NCBI GenBank assembly: GCA_963796155.1
Contig: CAWCKT010000004.1
Coordinates: 69,350-133,349, forward strand
Origin: AP-15 sp963796155
GTDB taxonomy: Bacteria > Pseudomonadota > Alphaproteobacteria > ATCC43930 > CGMCC-115725
Reading direction: 5' to 3'
DNA: 64,000 bases
The position numbers were made by a program, and so were the translations under genes. Positions 31,984 to 41,286 of this stretch are shown in pieces; position 1 is the first letter of the stretch, and each line of letters opens with the position of its first letter. The notes under the pieces were generated by a model. It did not search any database. It worked only from the letters and a program-made list of their open reading frames with translations, and had not been told where the DNA came from.

Positions 31984-34305
31984 ATGCGCTTCGGTATTGG
32001 ACAACCCGTCACACGCAAGGAGGACCCTCGCTTTCTGACAGGGCGCGGCCGCTATGTCGCGGATATCGATCTCGCCCGCCAGGCGCAAGCCGTCTTCGTT
32101 TATTCGGCGCACGCCCACGCCCGGATCCGCGCCATCGACAAGGCCGCGGCGGAGCGGATGCCCGGCGTCTTCGCCGTGCTGACGGGCGAGGATTGGGCGG
32201 CCGATGGTCTCGGCACGCTCGATCCCGAGGTCATGGCCGAGGATATGGGCGGGCCCGCGGGCTCCCGCACCAAGCGGCCGCCCTTGGCACAGGGCCGGGT
32301 GCGCTATGTCGGAGAGCGCGTCGCGGTAGTCATCGCCGAGACGGAAGCACAGGCGCGCGACGCGGCGGAACTGGTGTCGGTCGATTACGAAGTGTTGCCC
32401 GCGGTCGTGCGCGCCGAGGATGCCGTTCGCGCCGGAGCGCCGCTGATCCATGACGGCGCCGCCAACAACACCTCCTTCACGATGCGCATGGGCAATGCCG
32501 ATGCGGTCGATGCAGCATTTGCCAGGGCATATCACGTCGCCAAACTCTCGCTCTACAACAACCGGCTCACCGCAGTGACGATGGAGCCGCGCGGCTGCAT
32601 TGCCGAATACGATCCCGGCACCCAGCGCTGGACGCTCTACAGCAGCACGCAGAACGTGCACGGCATTCGTCAGATCCTGGCGCATCAGATCCTGCATGTT
32701 CCCGAAAGTCGCATCCGCGTCGTCGCCCGCGATGTCGGCGGCGGTTTTGGCATGAAGGGCAATGTCTATCCCGAAGAGGCGGTCGTCGTCTGGGCCGCGC
32801 GCCGCGTCGGCCGGCCAGTCAAGTGGATCCCGTCGCGCTCCGAGGCATTGCTCGGCGATGCTCAGGGCCGCGACCAGAATGTCACCGCCGAGTTGGCGCT
32901 CGACACGGACGGAAAATTCCTGGGCCTGCGCTGGACCGGTTCGCACAATGCCGGCGCCTATATCGAGGGCGCCGGGATTGTCATGATCGTTTTTTCGCTG
33001 AAGCTCGCCTCGACCGTCTACGACATCCCGGTGGTGGCGGTGACGAGCAGCCTCGTCTTTACCAATACGGCGCCGACCGTGCCCTATCGCGGCGCCGGCC
33101 GGCCAGAGGCGGTTTACATCATGGAGCGCCTCGTCGACCGGGCGGCGCACGAGATGAAGATTGACCCGGCGGAATTGCGCAGGAGAAACCTGATTCGGCC
33201 CGATGCCTATCCTTATGAGACACGCACCGGCTGGATCTATGATACCGGCAACTACGCGGCAGCGATGGCCAAATGCCAGTCATTGGCGGACTGGGACGGC
33301 TACGCTGCGCGGCGTGCGCAGAGCGAAGCCGCCGGTAAACACCGCGGCCGCAGCATCACCTACTATGTCGATAATACCGGCGTCTTCAACGAACGCATGG
33401 AATTGCGCTTCGACCCCAGTGGGGAATTGACGATCGTCGCGGGTACCCTGTCGCATGGACAGGGCCACGAGACGAGCTACGCGCAGATGGTCGCCGATTG
33501 GCTCGGCGTGCCCGAGGAGAGGATCCATCTCAAGCAGGCTGACACCGACGAGGTCGCGATCGGCCGCGGCACCTACGCCTCGCGCAGCATGATGATCGGC
33601 GGCAGCGCGTTGCGCGCCGCGGCCGACGAGGTCATCGAGCGCGGCAAGCGCTTCGCGGCGCATTTCATGGAGGCCGACGCCGCCGACATTACCTTTGCCG
33701 ACAGCGTGTTCACGATCGCCGGCACCGACCGCTCGATGCCGATCGGCCAGGTCGCGCAGATGTCGTTCATCCCGGTCGGTCTGCCGTCCGAGCTCGGCGT
33801 CGGACTGCAGGGCGCCGGCGCCTTTTCTCCGGACGTGCCGACCTTTCCCAATGGCTGCCACATCTGCGAAGTAGAGATCGACCCGGATACCGCCGAGGCC
33901 ACGCTCGACCGCTACACCGTCGTCGACGACATCGGCACCGTGATCAACCCGCTATTGGCGGGGGGCCAGATCCAGGGCGGCGTCGCTCAGGGGGCGGGCC
34001 AGGCTCTGATCGAGGACATTGTCTACGACCGCGACAGCGGCCAGATGCTGACCGGCTCGCTCTTGGATTACGGTATTCCGCGCGCCGACATGGTGCCGGC
34101 GATAACGGTCGATTTCAGCCCCGTTCCCAGTACGACGAACCCGCTCGGCGCCAAAGGTGTCGGCGAAGGCGGCACGGTCGCCAGTACGCCCGCGGTGATG
34201 AACGCGATCCTCGACGCGCTCGCCCCGCTCGGCGTCACCGACGTGCCGATGCCCGCCACCCCCGAGCGCATCTGGCGCGCGCTGCGCCAAGGTGCCCGGG
34301 GTTGA
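31984..34305 (+). CDS. Molybdenum hydroxylase large subunit (xanthine dehydrogenase / CoxL family), without companion subunits
   Basis: 773 residues from ATG 31984. The protein opens GQPVTRKEDPRFLTGRGRYV and contains the molybdopterin-binding motifs VVARDVGGGFGMKGNVYPEE, VPYRGAGRPEAVYIMERL, SHGQGHETSYAQ and the catalytic glutamate at E728 in GVGEGGT. It belongs to the aldehyde oxidase and CO dehydrogenase group that hydroxylates carbon next to N or O. No iron-sulfur (CoxS) or FAD (CoxM) subunit is nearby. An exported protein with a haem c motif is encoded next, a possible electron acceptor. The frame continues upstream in a shadow of the binding-protein gene. Confidence 0.93.
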   Translation: MRFGIGQPVTRKEDPRFLTGRGRYVADIDLARQAQAVFVYSAHAHARIRAIDKAAAERMPGVFAVLTGEDWAADGLGTLDPEVMAEDMGGPAGSRTKRPPLAQGRVRYVGERVAVVIAETEAQARDAAELVSVDYEVLPAVVRAEDAVRAGAPLIHDGAANNTSFTMRMGNADAVDAAFARAYHVAKLSLYNNRLTAVTMEPRGCIAEYDPGTQRWTLYSSTQNVHGIRQILAHQILHVPESRIRVVARDVGGGFGMKGNVYPEEAVVVWAARRVGRPVKWIPSRSEALLGDAQGRDQNVTAELALDTDGKFLGLRWTGSHNAGAYIEGAGIVMIVFSLKLASTVYDIPVVAVTSSLVFTNTAPTVPYRGAGRPEAVYIMERLVDRAAHEMKIDPAELRRRNLIRPDAYPYETRTGWIYDTGNYAAAMAKCQSLADWDGYAARRAQSEAAGKHRGRSITYYVDNTGVFNERMELRFDPSGELTIVAGTLSHGQGHETSYAQMVADWLGVPEERIHLKQADTDEVAIGRGTYASRSMMIGGSALRAAADEVIERGKRFAAHFMEADAADITFADSVFTIAGTDRSMPIGQVAQMSFIPVGLPSELGVGLQGAGAFSPDVPTFPNGCHICEVEIDPDTAEATLDRYTVVDDIGTVINPLLAGGQIQGGVAQGAGQALIEDIVYDRDSGQMLTGSLLDYGIPRADMVPAITVDFSPVPSTTNPLGAKGVGEGGTVASTPAVMNAILDALAPLGVTDVPMPATPERIWRALRQGARG

Positions 34306-34410
34306 CGCGACGCGCCACTCGGCGCCCGGACCGGGTGTGCTCGGTGGACTCCGCGCGAGGCTCGAGTAAAATCGCCACGGTCGGATCGATCACTTTTCAC
34401 AGATCGAGAA

Positions 34411-34430
34411 GGTCCTGCCGGAGCAGGACC
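34411..34430 (+). promoter_or_regulatory. Strong hairpin in the leader of the haem c propeller gene
   Basis: GGTCCTGC-CGGA-GCAGGACC, a perfect 8-bp stem with a tetraloop, 31 bases before the ATG. No T-run follows, so it is more likely an mRNA stabilising or processing element between the two genes than a terminator. Confidence 0.45.
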
Positions 34431-34460
34431 GGTCCGGCCGGTGCCGGCAGGGAGGAGCTC

Positions 34461-36620
34461 ATGAAAATCACAAAGAGGCTTCTAGTTTTCGTGACTGCCG
34501 CGGCGTTGTTGGCCGGGCTTGCGGTTGTGGCCCGCGCGCAGCCGCAGAGCGATGCCGCCGCGATCGCGATTGGCGAAAAGGACATCGGCGGTGTCGTTTC
34601 CAGCCCCAACGGCCGCGAGGCGGGTGTCTGGGTCATCGCCGAGACCACCGAGCTACCGACGCAGTTCCGGCGCATCGTCGTGACCGACGATCAGGGGCGC
34701 TATCTGGTGCCCGACCTGCCGCTGGCCGATTACACTGTCTGGGTGCGCGGCTACGGCCTGATCAACTCGCCGAAGATGCGAGCGAAGCCGGGCCAGCGGC
34801 TCGATCTCGCCGCAGCACCGGCGCCGAGTGCCGCGGATGCCGCGCATTACTACCCCGCGATCTATTGGTATTCGCTGTTGACGATCCCGAACAAGAGCGA
34901 GTTCGGCGGCGAAAACGGCATCCCCGCCAACGTCACCCAGCAGGACTGGCTGGTGACCCTCAAGAACCGGGCCTGCGTCGGTTGCCACCAACTCGGCCAG
35001 GAATCGACCCGCACAATCCCCGCCGCCTTTGCCGATGAAAAGACCAGCGTCGACGCCTGGATGCGGCGCGTGCAGTCGGGCCAGTCGGCGCCGTTTATGG
35101 TCAATCCGCTCGCCGGGCAACTGGGCGGGGCGCCGTTCAAGTATTTCGCCGATTGGACCGACCGTATTGCACAGGGCGAACTGCCGCATGCGACACCGCC
35201 GCGACCTCAGGGGCTCGAGCGCAACCTCGTCGTCACCGAGTGGGATTGGGGCCGCCGGGACAGGTACCTGCACGACCTGATCTCGACCGACAAGCGCGAT
35301 CCCACGGTCAATGCCAAGGGCAAGGAGTTCGGCTCGCCGGAATACTCGACCGATGAGCTGCCGATCCTCGATCCGACGACGAACACGGTGACCTACTTTA
35401 AGGCACCGGTGCGCGACCCCGCGATGCCGCTGTCGCTCGGCGACGGGCACGCCGCGACCGAGAAACCGGTGATGCCGTCGGCTTATTGGGGCGACCGGCA
35501 GATCTGGGATACGCGCGTCAACAACCACAACATGATGATCGACCGGAAAGGCCGGGTGTGGCTGACCGCTTCGGTGCGCGGCCTCGACAACCCCGCCTTC
35601 TGCAAGGAGGGCTCCGACCATCCCTCGGCCAAGCTCTTTCCGCTGAAACAGAGCCATCGGCAGCTGGCGATGCTCGACCCGAAGACGATGAAATACACCT
35701 TCGTCGACACCTGCTTCGACACACACCATCTGCAGTTCGGCTTCGACAAGGACGACACATTGTGGACGAGCGGTGGCGGCCCGGTCGTCGGTTGGCTCGA
35801 CACCAAGGTGTTCGACGAGACCGGCGACGCCGCCAAGGCGCAGGGCTGGACGGCACTGGTGCTCGACACCGACGGCAACGGCAAGCGCGACGCCTATGTC
35901 GAGCCGGACCAGCCGGTCGATCCGCAGAAGGACAAGCGCATCCCCGGCGGCTTTTATGCGATCATGCCGAGCCCGGTCGACGGCTCGGTGTGGGGTACGG
36001 TCGGCGTGTTCGGCGGCAAGGGTGCCGTCGTGCGGCTCGATCCCGGCGCGAACCCGCCCACGACCGCGCTCGCCGAGATCTACAACGTCCCGCCGCCCGG
36101 CTTCGGGCCGCGCGGCGCCGACATCGACAGCAAGGGTGTGGTGTGGGTGTCGCTCGGCAGCGGGCATCTCGGCAGCTTCGACCGGCGCAAGTGCAAGGGT
36201 CCGTTGAACGGGCCCACAGCTATCGGCGACCAGTGCCCGGAGGGCTGGACGCTCTACCAGTATCCGGGGCCGGGCTTTGCCGGCATCGGCAACAACAGTG
36301 CGGAGGCCAGCTATTACACCTGGGTCGATCAGCACAACACGCTGGGGCTCGGTAATGACGTGCCGATCTCGACCGGCAACGAGAACGACGCGCTATTGGC
36401 GCTGGTGGATGGGAAATGGGTGGTATTGCGCGTCCCCTACCCGCTGAGCTTCTATGCCAAGGGCATGGACGGCCGCATCGACGACCCCAATGCGGGATGG
36501 AAAGGGCGCGGCGTGTGGACGACGAGCGGCGACCGGGTACCGTGGCTGAAGGAGGGCGGCAAGGGCACGGTGCCGATCGCCTTCCACTTCCAATTCCGCC
36601 CCGACCCGCTCGCCGATTGA
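34461..36620 (+). CDS. Exported protein with carboxypeptidase-regulatory-like domain, haem c motif and propeller-like repeats
   Basis: 719 residues from ATG 34461 (GGAGGAGCTC upstream). Signal peptide to about residue 26. Residues 40-105 form a CarboxypepD_reg-like beta domain (DIGGVVSSPNGREAGVWVIAE, YLVPDLPLADYTVWVRGYG). NRACVGCHQLG gives a CxxCH haem c site at 172-176. The remainder (about 290-700) has propeller-like blades (NNHNMMIDRKGRVWLTA, HHLQFGFDKDDTLWTSGGG, ADIDSKGVVWVSLGSGH). It is periplasmic and could receive electrons from the molybdenum hydroxylase encoded upstream; that pairing is inferred from order only. The usual distal haem methionine was not identified. Confidence 0.85.
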   Translation: MKITKRLLVFVTAAALLAGLAVVARAQPQSDAAAIAIGEKDIGGVVSSPNGREAGVWVIAETTELPTQFRRIVVTDDQGRYLVPDLPLADYTVWVRGYGLINSPKMRAKPGQRLDLAAAPAPSAADAAHYYPAIYWYSLLTIPNKSEFGGENGIPANVTQQDWLVTLKNRACVGCHQLGQESTRTIPAAFADEKTSVDAWMRRVQSGQSAPFMVNPLAGQLGGAPFKYFADWTDRIAQGELPHATPPRPQGLERNLVVTEWDWGRRDRYLHDLISTDKRDPTVNAKGKEFGSPEYSTDELPILDPTTNTVTYFKAPVRDPAMPLSLGDGHAATEKPVMPSAYWGDRQIWDTRVNNHNMMIDRKGRVWLTASVRGLDNPAFCKEGSDHPSAKLFPLKQSHRQLAMLDPKTMKYTFVDTCFDTHHLQFGFDKDDTLWTSGGGPVVGWLDTKVFDETGDAAKAQGWTALVLDTDGNGKRDAYVEPDQPVDPQKDKRIPGGFYAIMPSPVDGSVWGTVGVFGGKGAVVRLDPGANPPTTALAEIYNVPPPGFGPRGADIDSKGVVWVSLGSGHLGSFDRRKCKGPLNGPTAIGDQCPEGWTLYQYPGPGFAGIGNNSAEASYYTWVDQHNTLGLGNDVPISTGNENDALLALVDGKWVVLRVPYPLSFYAKGMDGRIDDPNAGWKGRGVWTTSGDRVPWLKEGGKGTVPIAFHFQFRPDPLAD

Positions 36621-36794
36621 CCGCGCGGCCAGGGATCATCACAAGAGGTTCCGGGTTTTCTCATCGACGGTCGCTATGGCACGTTCCAGGGCGGCACAAG
36701 ATACCTCGCCCATCTACCCGAAATAGGGAAGTCGACCCCAGACGGTGCCTTCTTCCGCGGCCGTCATTATTACTTCGCTTTGGGAGGACACGCC

Positions 36795-37232
36795 GTGGCC
36801 GATCAAGTCGAAAACACGATCACCTTGACCGATGCACCGGACGACGACGAGCAAGCGGTAATCACGGACGGGTTGCGCGCCTACAACGAGGAGCAGGCGG
36901 GATACTCGGACAGTCGTGCACTCGCCGTCCTCGTCAGCGATCCCGAAACCAAGAAGGTCGTCGGCGGCCTGCTCGGCCGCACGTCACTTGGCCTCTTGCG
37001 GGTCGAGCGGTTTTTTCTGCCGGAGGATTTGCGGCGCGGCCGACTCGGCAGCTGGATCCTCGCCATGGCAGAGGAAGAGGCACGGCGACGCGGTTGTACC
37101 CGCGCGGTGTTGTCCACACTCCATTTTCAGGCGCCGGGTTTCTACCTCAAGCAAGGTTGGGAGGTCGCCGCCCGGATCGATTGTGAGCCGCCTGGCCACA
37201 CGCGGTTCTACATGACCAAGAAGTTGCTTTAA
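36795..37232 (+). CDS. GNAT-family N-acetyltransferase
   Basis: 145 residues from GTG 36795, with GGGAGG upstream. The acetyl-CoA-binding segment RVERFFLPEDLRRGRLGSWIL (near 74-94, Q/RxxGxG/A-type loop RRGRLG) and the C-terminal TLHFQAPGFYLKQGWEV fit the GNAT fold. Substrate unknown. It stands between two single genes with no clear partner. Confidence 0.82.
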   Translation: MADQVENTITLTDAPDDDEQAVITDGLRAYNEEQAGYSDSRALAVLVSDPETKKVVGGLLGRTSLGLLRVERFFLPEDLRRGRLGSWILAMAEEEARRRGCTRAVLSTLHFQAPGFYLKQGWEVAARIDCEPPGHTRFYMTKKLL

Positions 37233-37331
37233 TCCATCCTGGTGTAACTCGGGGACAAACGCGAAAATGAAGCGAGGTCCCCGCGAGAGAGATGATACGC
37301 GACCCCGTCGAGAGCCGCTTTAGGAGCCGTT

Positions 37332-38612
37332 ATGACCGCCGACGCGCTTTCCCCTCTCGCTGTCCGCGCTCGCCCCACGTTGACCCGGGTTATCATCGCC
37401 GCCTCGCTTGGCAATGCGCTCGAATGGTTCGATTTTCTGGTTTACGGTTATTTCGCGGTCACGATCTCGAAAGTGTTCTTCCCGAGCGGCAACGAGACCG
37501 CGTCCTTGCTGGCGGCCCTCGGTACTTTCAGCGTCTCGTTTCTGGTGCGCCCCATCGGCGCAATCCTGATCGGCGCCTATACCGACCGCGCCGGCCGCAA
37601 GGCAGGGCTCACCCTCTCGATCCTGCTGATGGTTGTCGGCACGACGATGACGGCGCTGATGCCGGGTTATGCGACGATCGGGCTTGCCGCACCCATCCTG
37701 ATCTTTGTCGCCCGAATGTTGCAGGGGTTTTCGGTCGGCGGCGAGTTTGGCAGCGCCGTCACCTTTCTTGCCGAACAAACCGCGTCGCGCAAAGGCTTTG
37801 TGGCGAGCTGGCAGTGGGCCAGCACCGGGATCACCGGCGCGTTGGCGTCGGCTTTCGGGATCGCGCTGACGAGCACATTGTCGCCGGATCAGCTTGCCGA
37901 ATGGGGCTGGCGCGTCCCGTTCCTGTTCGGGATCCTGATCGGCCCGGTCGGCCTCTATATTCGCCGCCGTCTCGATGAGACGCCGGAATATGTCGAGATC
38001 AAGCCGACCCGGACCCCGGTGCGCGACGTGTTGCGCGACCACCCGATCGAGACCCTCTTGGCGATGGGCGCCTCGGTTATCTCGAACAGCTCGGCCTATA
38101 TCATCCTCTACATCCCCACCTACGCGACGAAGGAGCTGCACCTGCCGCAGACAATCGGCTTTGTCGCGACCTTCGTCGGCGCCGTCATTCTCGGCATCGC
38201 CTCGCCGTTCGCCGGACACTTCTCCGACAAGTTCGGGCGCAGCGGCATTCTGACGGGAACGGCTTGGCTCTTTTTCCTCACGATCTATCCGGTGTTTTAT
38301 CTGATGGCCGCCTTTCCCTCGCTCGCGACGGCGATCTTTGCCGCCGGCTGGCTCAGCCTCGTCAAAGCCGGCTATAGCGGGGTGTTGCCGTCGCAGCTCG
38401 CCGAACTCTTTCCGACCCGGATCCGCGGCGTCGGCGTGTCATTGAGCTTCGCCGTCGCCGTGACGATCTTCGGGGGCTTCACGCCCTTTGTTGCGACCTG
38501 GCTGATCGCCATGACCGGCAACAGCCTTTCGCCCAGCTTCTATATGATGCTCACCGCCGGGCTCAGCATTGTCGCTCTGGTCTTTGTGCGGCGCCGCCGA
38601 TATCCGCGGTAA
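37332..38612 (+). CDS. MFS transporter, metabolite:H+ symporter (MHS) type
   Basis: 426 residues, 12 membrane helices. The MHS opening ASLGNALEWFDFLVYGYFA, the loop 2-3 motif GAYTDRAGRKAGL and QGFSVGGEFGSAVTFLAEQ are clear. Relatives import carboxylic acids such as shikimate, benzoate-like acids or citrate with protons. The ligand cannot be read from sequence. The start at ATG 37332 is directly followed by normal N-terminal residues. Confidence 0.93.
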   Translation: MTADALSPLAVRARPTLTRVIIAASLGNALEWFDFLVYGYFAVTISKVFFPSGNETASLLAALGTFSVSFLVRPIGAILIGAYTDRAGRKAGLTLSILLMVVGTTMTALMPGYATIGLAAPILIFVARMLQGFSVGGEFGSAVTFLAEQTASRKGFVASWQWASTGITGALASAFGIALTSTLSPDQLAEWGWRVPFLFGILIGPVGLYIRRRLDETPEYVEIKPTRTPVRDVLRDHPIETLLAMGASVISNSSAYIILYIPTYATKELHLPQTIGFVATFVGAVILGIASPFAGHFSDKFGRSGILTGTAWLFFLTIYPVFYLMAAFPSLATAIFAAGWLSLVKAGYSGVLPSQLAELFPTRIRGVGVSLSFAVAVTIFGGFTPFVATWLIAMTGNSLSPSFYMMLTAGLSIVALVFVRRRRYPR

Positions 38613-38747
38613 GAGCGGTTTAGAGGTACCCTGGCCGGTTCGCGATCATCTGTCGTGGGTGGCCGAAGCCGCGCCTGGAATTGGCAGGCGCTTAGCCCTA
38701 GTCTGTGCGCAGTGCCACCGCGCACCCTTGCCGGGAGAGGAGAGACG

Positions 38748-39929
38748 ATGATCAACAAATTCATGACGGTCTATGCGGGTCATATCGACATCCCCGATCA
38801 TGGTCAGGATGCCACTCCCGCGAACGACCGGCGTTATTCGAACGACCAGCTGGCGTCGGTCTTCGACAAGACCGAAGCGATCGCCAAGACGATGGACGAG
38901 TGCGGCTACGACACGCTGTGGCTCGCCGAGCACCATTTCCAGCACGAAGGCTACGAGTGCCTGCCCAACATTCTGATGTGCGCGGTTCATCTGGCGCATG
39001 TCACAAAGACCCTAAGGATCGGCTGCGGCTTCAACATAACGCCGATGTGGCACCCGTTGCGCCTCGCCGAGGATTACGCCACCGCCGACATCCTGACCAA
39101 AGGCCGCACCGTGTTCGGCGTCGGCCGCGGCTATCACACTCGCGAAGTCGAGACCTTCGGCGCGCCGATCATCGACCAGGAGGCCAACCGCGAATTGTTC
39201 GAGGAGCAGGTCGAGATCATCTTCAAGGCGTTCAACAACGAATCCTTCTCGCACAAAGGCAAGCATTACACGATACCGGCCGATGTCCCCTATCGCGGCT
39301 ATCAGCTCAAGGAGCTGAGCCTGGTGCCGCGCCCGGTCAACCGGCCGGTCGAATGCTGGCAGCCGATCGTCAGCGCCAGCACACGCGGCATCGAGTTCAT
39401 GGTGCGCCATGGGATCAAGGGCCTCGTCGGCGGGGGCGCGGCGACGATGGCGGAGGGGCCGATCCAGGCCTACCAGCGGGTGGCCAACTCGATGGGTCAC
39501 GACCTCAAGCTCGGCGAGAATTTGACCATCGGCGTCTCGTTTTATTTGGCTGACACGCGCGAGCAGGCGATCCGCGAAATGAAGCCGTTCTACGAAGAGC
39601 ATGTGAAGATGTTTGCGCCACTTGGCTTCGTGCCCGGAATTACGCCGGCGCAGATCGAGGCGGTTGCCCGGCGCGGCGGTTGGGATGCCGCCGGCGTACC
39701 GACCCTCGAGCATTACCTAGAGCTGGGCTCCTGGTTCGCCGGGACCCCGGACGATCTCGTTGCCCACCTGAAGAGCTTCGAAGAGCGCTATCCCGGGATG
39801 CAGCACATCAACTTGTCGCCGCCGCTGACGACCCCGAAGGACAAGATCGTCGAGCAGTACCGGATGGTCGGCGAGCTGGTGATGCCGCATTTCCGCTCGC
39901 GCTCGGCTATGCAAGCAGCGGCGCAGTAG
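38748..39929 (+). CDS. LLM-class flavin-dependent oxidoreductase (luciferase-like)
   Basis: 393 residues from ATG 38748, preceded by GGGAGAGGAGAG. The TIM-barrel luciferase-like fold shows YDTLWLAEHHFQHEGY, IGCGFNITPMWHPLRLAEDYA, GRTVFGVGRGYHTREVETFG and EQVEIIFKAF. It uses reduced FMN (or F420) to oxidise an organic substrate. Two further LLM genes lie at 41287 and 49772; the three are clearly divergent from one another. Confidence 0.9.
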   Translation: MINKFMTVYAGHIDIPDHGQDATPANDRRYSNDQLASVFDKTEAIAKTMDECGYDTLWLAEHHFQHEGYECLPNILMCAVHLAHVTKTLRIGCGFNITPMWHPLRLAEDYATADILTKGRTVFGVGRGYHTREVETFGAPIIDQEANRELFEEQVEIIFKAFNNESFSHKGKHYTIPADVPYRGYQLKELSLVPRPVNRPVECWQPIVSASTRGIEFMVRHGIKGLVGGGAATMAEGPIQAYQRVANSMGHDLKLGENLTIGVSFYLADTREQAIREMKPFYEEHVKMFAPLGFVPGITPAQIEAVARRGGWDAAGVPTLEHYLELGSWFAGTPDDLVAHLKSFEERYPGMQHINLSPPLTTPKDKIVEQYRMVGELVMPHFRSRSAMQAAAQ

Positions 39930-40075
39930 ACAGGGCGGTTCCTCGGTAAACACCGTCACGCGGAGCTGCGGAACAGATACGCGTCTTCCGCGCCGGTTTG
40001 ATCGAGCGCCGCGAGGTGCTGGAGGGCGGCGGGGTTTAGCTCCGCTATCGGCTCCAAAACCATTGATCCGCGCGA

Positions 40076-40098
40076 GGGCCGCCCAGAAAGGACGGCCC
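40076..40098. terminator. GC hairpin in a convergent gap
   Basis: GGGCCG (40076-40081) and CGGCCC (40093-40098) flank an 11-base loop between the LLM gene and the convergent VOC gene. There is no strong T-run; termination is only plausible. Confidence 0.3.
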
Positions 40099-40122
40099 CC
40101 CTTGTCGTGGATTTGGGATAAT

Positions 40123-40509
40123 TCAGGCAGCCGGCATGCGATAAAGCGCGCACAGTTTGTTGCCATCGGGATCGCGAAGATAAGCGAGATACATCTGCCC
40201 GGCGGCTCCTTGGCGAACGCCAGGCGGGTCCTCGATCGTCTTGCCGCCGTTAGCGAGGCCGGCTTTGTGCCATGCGTCCACCTGTTGTGGACCGCTCATC
40301 GAGAAGCCGATTGTGCCGCCGTTGGCATGGGTGGCCGGTTTGCCATCGATGGGTTTGGACACCATGAAACGCCCGCCATTGTGCGCGTAAGCCAGCCGGC
40401 CTCTGGCATCCTCGGTGCCGGGCTGACCGCCCATCGCGACAAACAGGGCATCATAGAACTTCTTCGACCGGGCGATGTCGTTGCTCCCGATCATGATATG
40501 GCTGAACAT
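40123..40509 (-). CDS. VOC-family (glyoxalase/dioxygenase superfamily) protein
   Basis: 128 residues. MFSHIMIGSNDIARSKKFYDALF at the start and YLAYLRDPDGNKLCALYR at the end are the paired beta-alpha-beta halves of a VOC domain; H4 and the C-terminal metal-binding position (G/E region before KLCALY) are less certain. Function unknown; such proteins range from lyases to resistance proteins. Transcribed against its neighbours. Confidence 0.85.
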   Translation of the reverse strand: MFSHIMIGSNDIARSKKFYDALFVAMGGQPGTEDARGRLAYAHNGGRFMVSKPIDGKPATHANGGTIGFSMSGPQQVDAWHKAGLANGGKTIEDPPGVRQGAAGQMYLAYLRDPDGNKLCALYRMPAA

Positions 40510-40769
40510 TCCGTTCTCTCCTCATCAAGGTCACATGCGCCCGCCGCCTCCGTCCAAAAAGCAGGACACGGTTTACGGGCTCGGGTCAGTATGACGAGCG
40601 GTGCTCCACAAGAGAGAGAAAAATCTTCTCCCCTATCGCCGTCCCCGGCGGCCGTTAGCGGAAAACGATTTGGAAAACGATTTGGGTTGTTCACGCCGGT
40701 CGAACGGACGATGCTCCCCTCATACACTCGGAATCTCGCCGATTTGGGCTTGGAAAGGTTACCCGCTGC

Positions 40770-41258
40770 ATGAAGCCGCCTCTCCTATCCGTGCTCTGCG
40801 CCGCCTTTTTCGTGAGCCAAGCCCACGCCCAGGGCCTGCTCCAGACGCACCGCATCTCCGCGGATCTTGCGAACCAAGCGGTCGCCGCGGTTGTCGCGAA
40901 ATGCGCCAGCCAGGGTTACGCCGAGACCGGCGTGCTGGTCGATGCCGACGGCGTGCAGCAGGCGGTGTTGCGCGGCAATGGCGTCGGCGCCCACACGCTC
41001 GACAGCGCCTTTGCCAAGGCCTACACGTCGGCATCGTTCAAGACCGACACGACGGCACTCGTTGAACGGTCGAAGACCGTGCCGGTGCTGGTGAATCTGT
41101 TCAAACTGCCGCATCTGCTGTTGCTCGGCGGCGGCATCGTCATCAAGGTGGGCGATGAGGTGGTCGGCGCGATCGGCGCCTCCGGGGCGCCGGGCGGCGA
41201 ACTCGACGACGCCTGCGCTCGCGCCGGCCTGGACAAGATCAAGGACCAGCTCAAGTAG
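40770..41258 (+). CDS. Exported GlcG/HbpS-like protein
   Basis: 162 residues with a signal peptide (LLSVLCAAFFVSQAHA). The GlcG/HbpS (DUF336) fold is shown by ISADLANQAVAAVVAKCASQGY, VLVDADGVQQAVLRGNG, AHTLDSAFAKAYTSASFKTDT and the closing VGAIGASGAPGGELDDACARAGL. Members bind haem or small molecules; several are encoded in aromatic or glycolate catabolic clusters. The LLM gene follows after 28 bases. Confidence 0.87.
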   Translation: MKPPLLSVLCAAFFVSQAHAQGLLQTHRISADLANQAVAAVVAKCASQGYAETGVLVDADGVQQAVLRGNGVGAHTLDSAFAKAYTSASFKTDTTALVERSKTVPVLVNLFKLPHLLLLGGGIVIKVGDEVVGAIGASGAPGGELDDACARAGLDKIKDQLK

Positions 41259-41286
41259 CGGGCACGCCTGCGACAAGGATGACGCG

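Noticed and set aside
34653..36335. 560-codon open frame on the minus strand
   Set aside because: Antisense to the haem c propeller gene, which has a signal peptide, domains and a good ribosome binding site.
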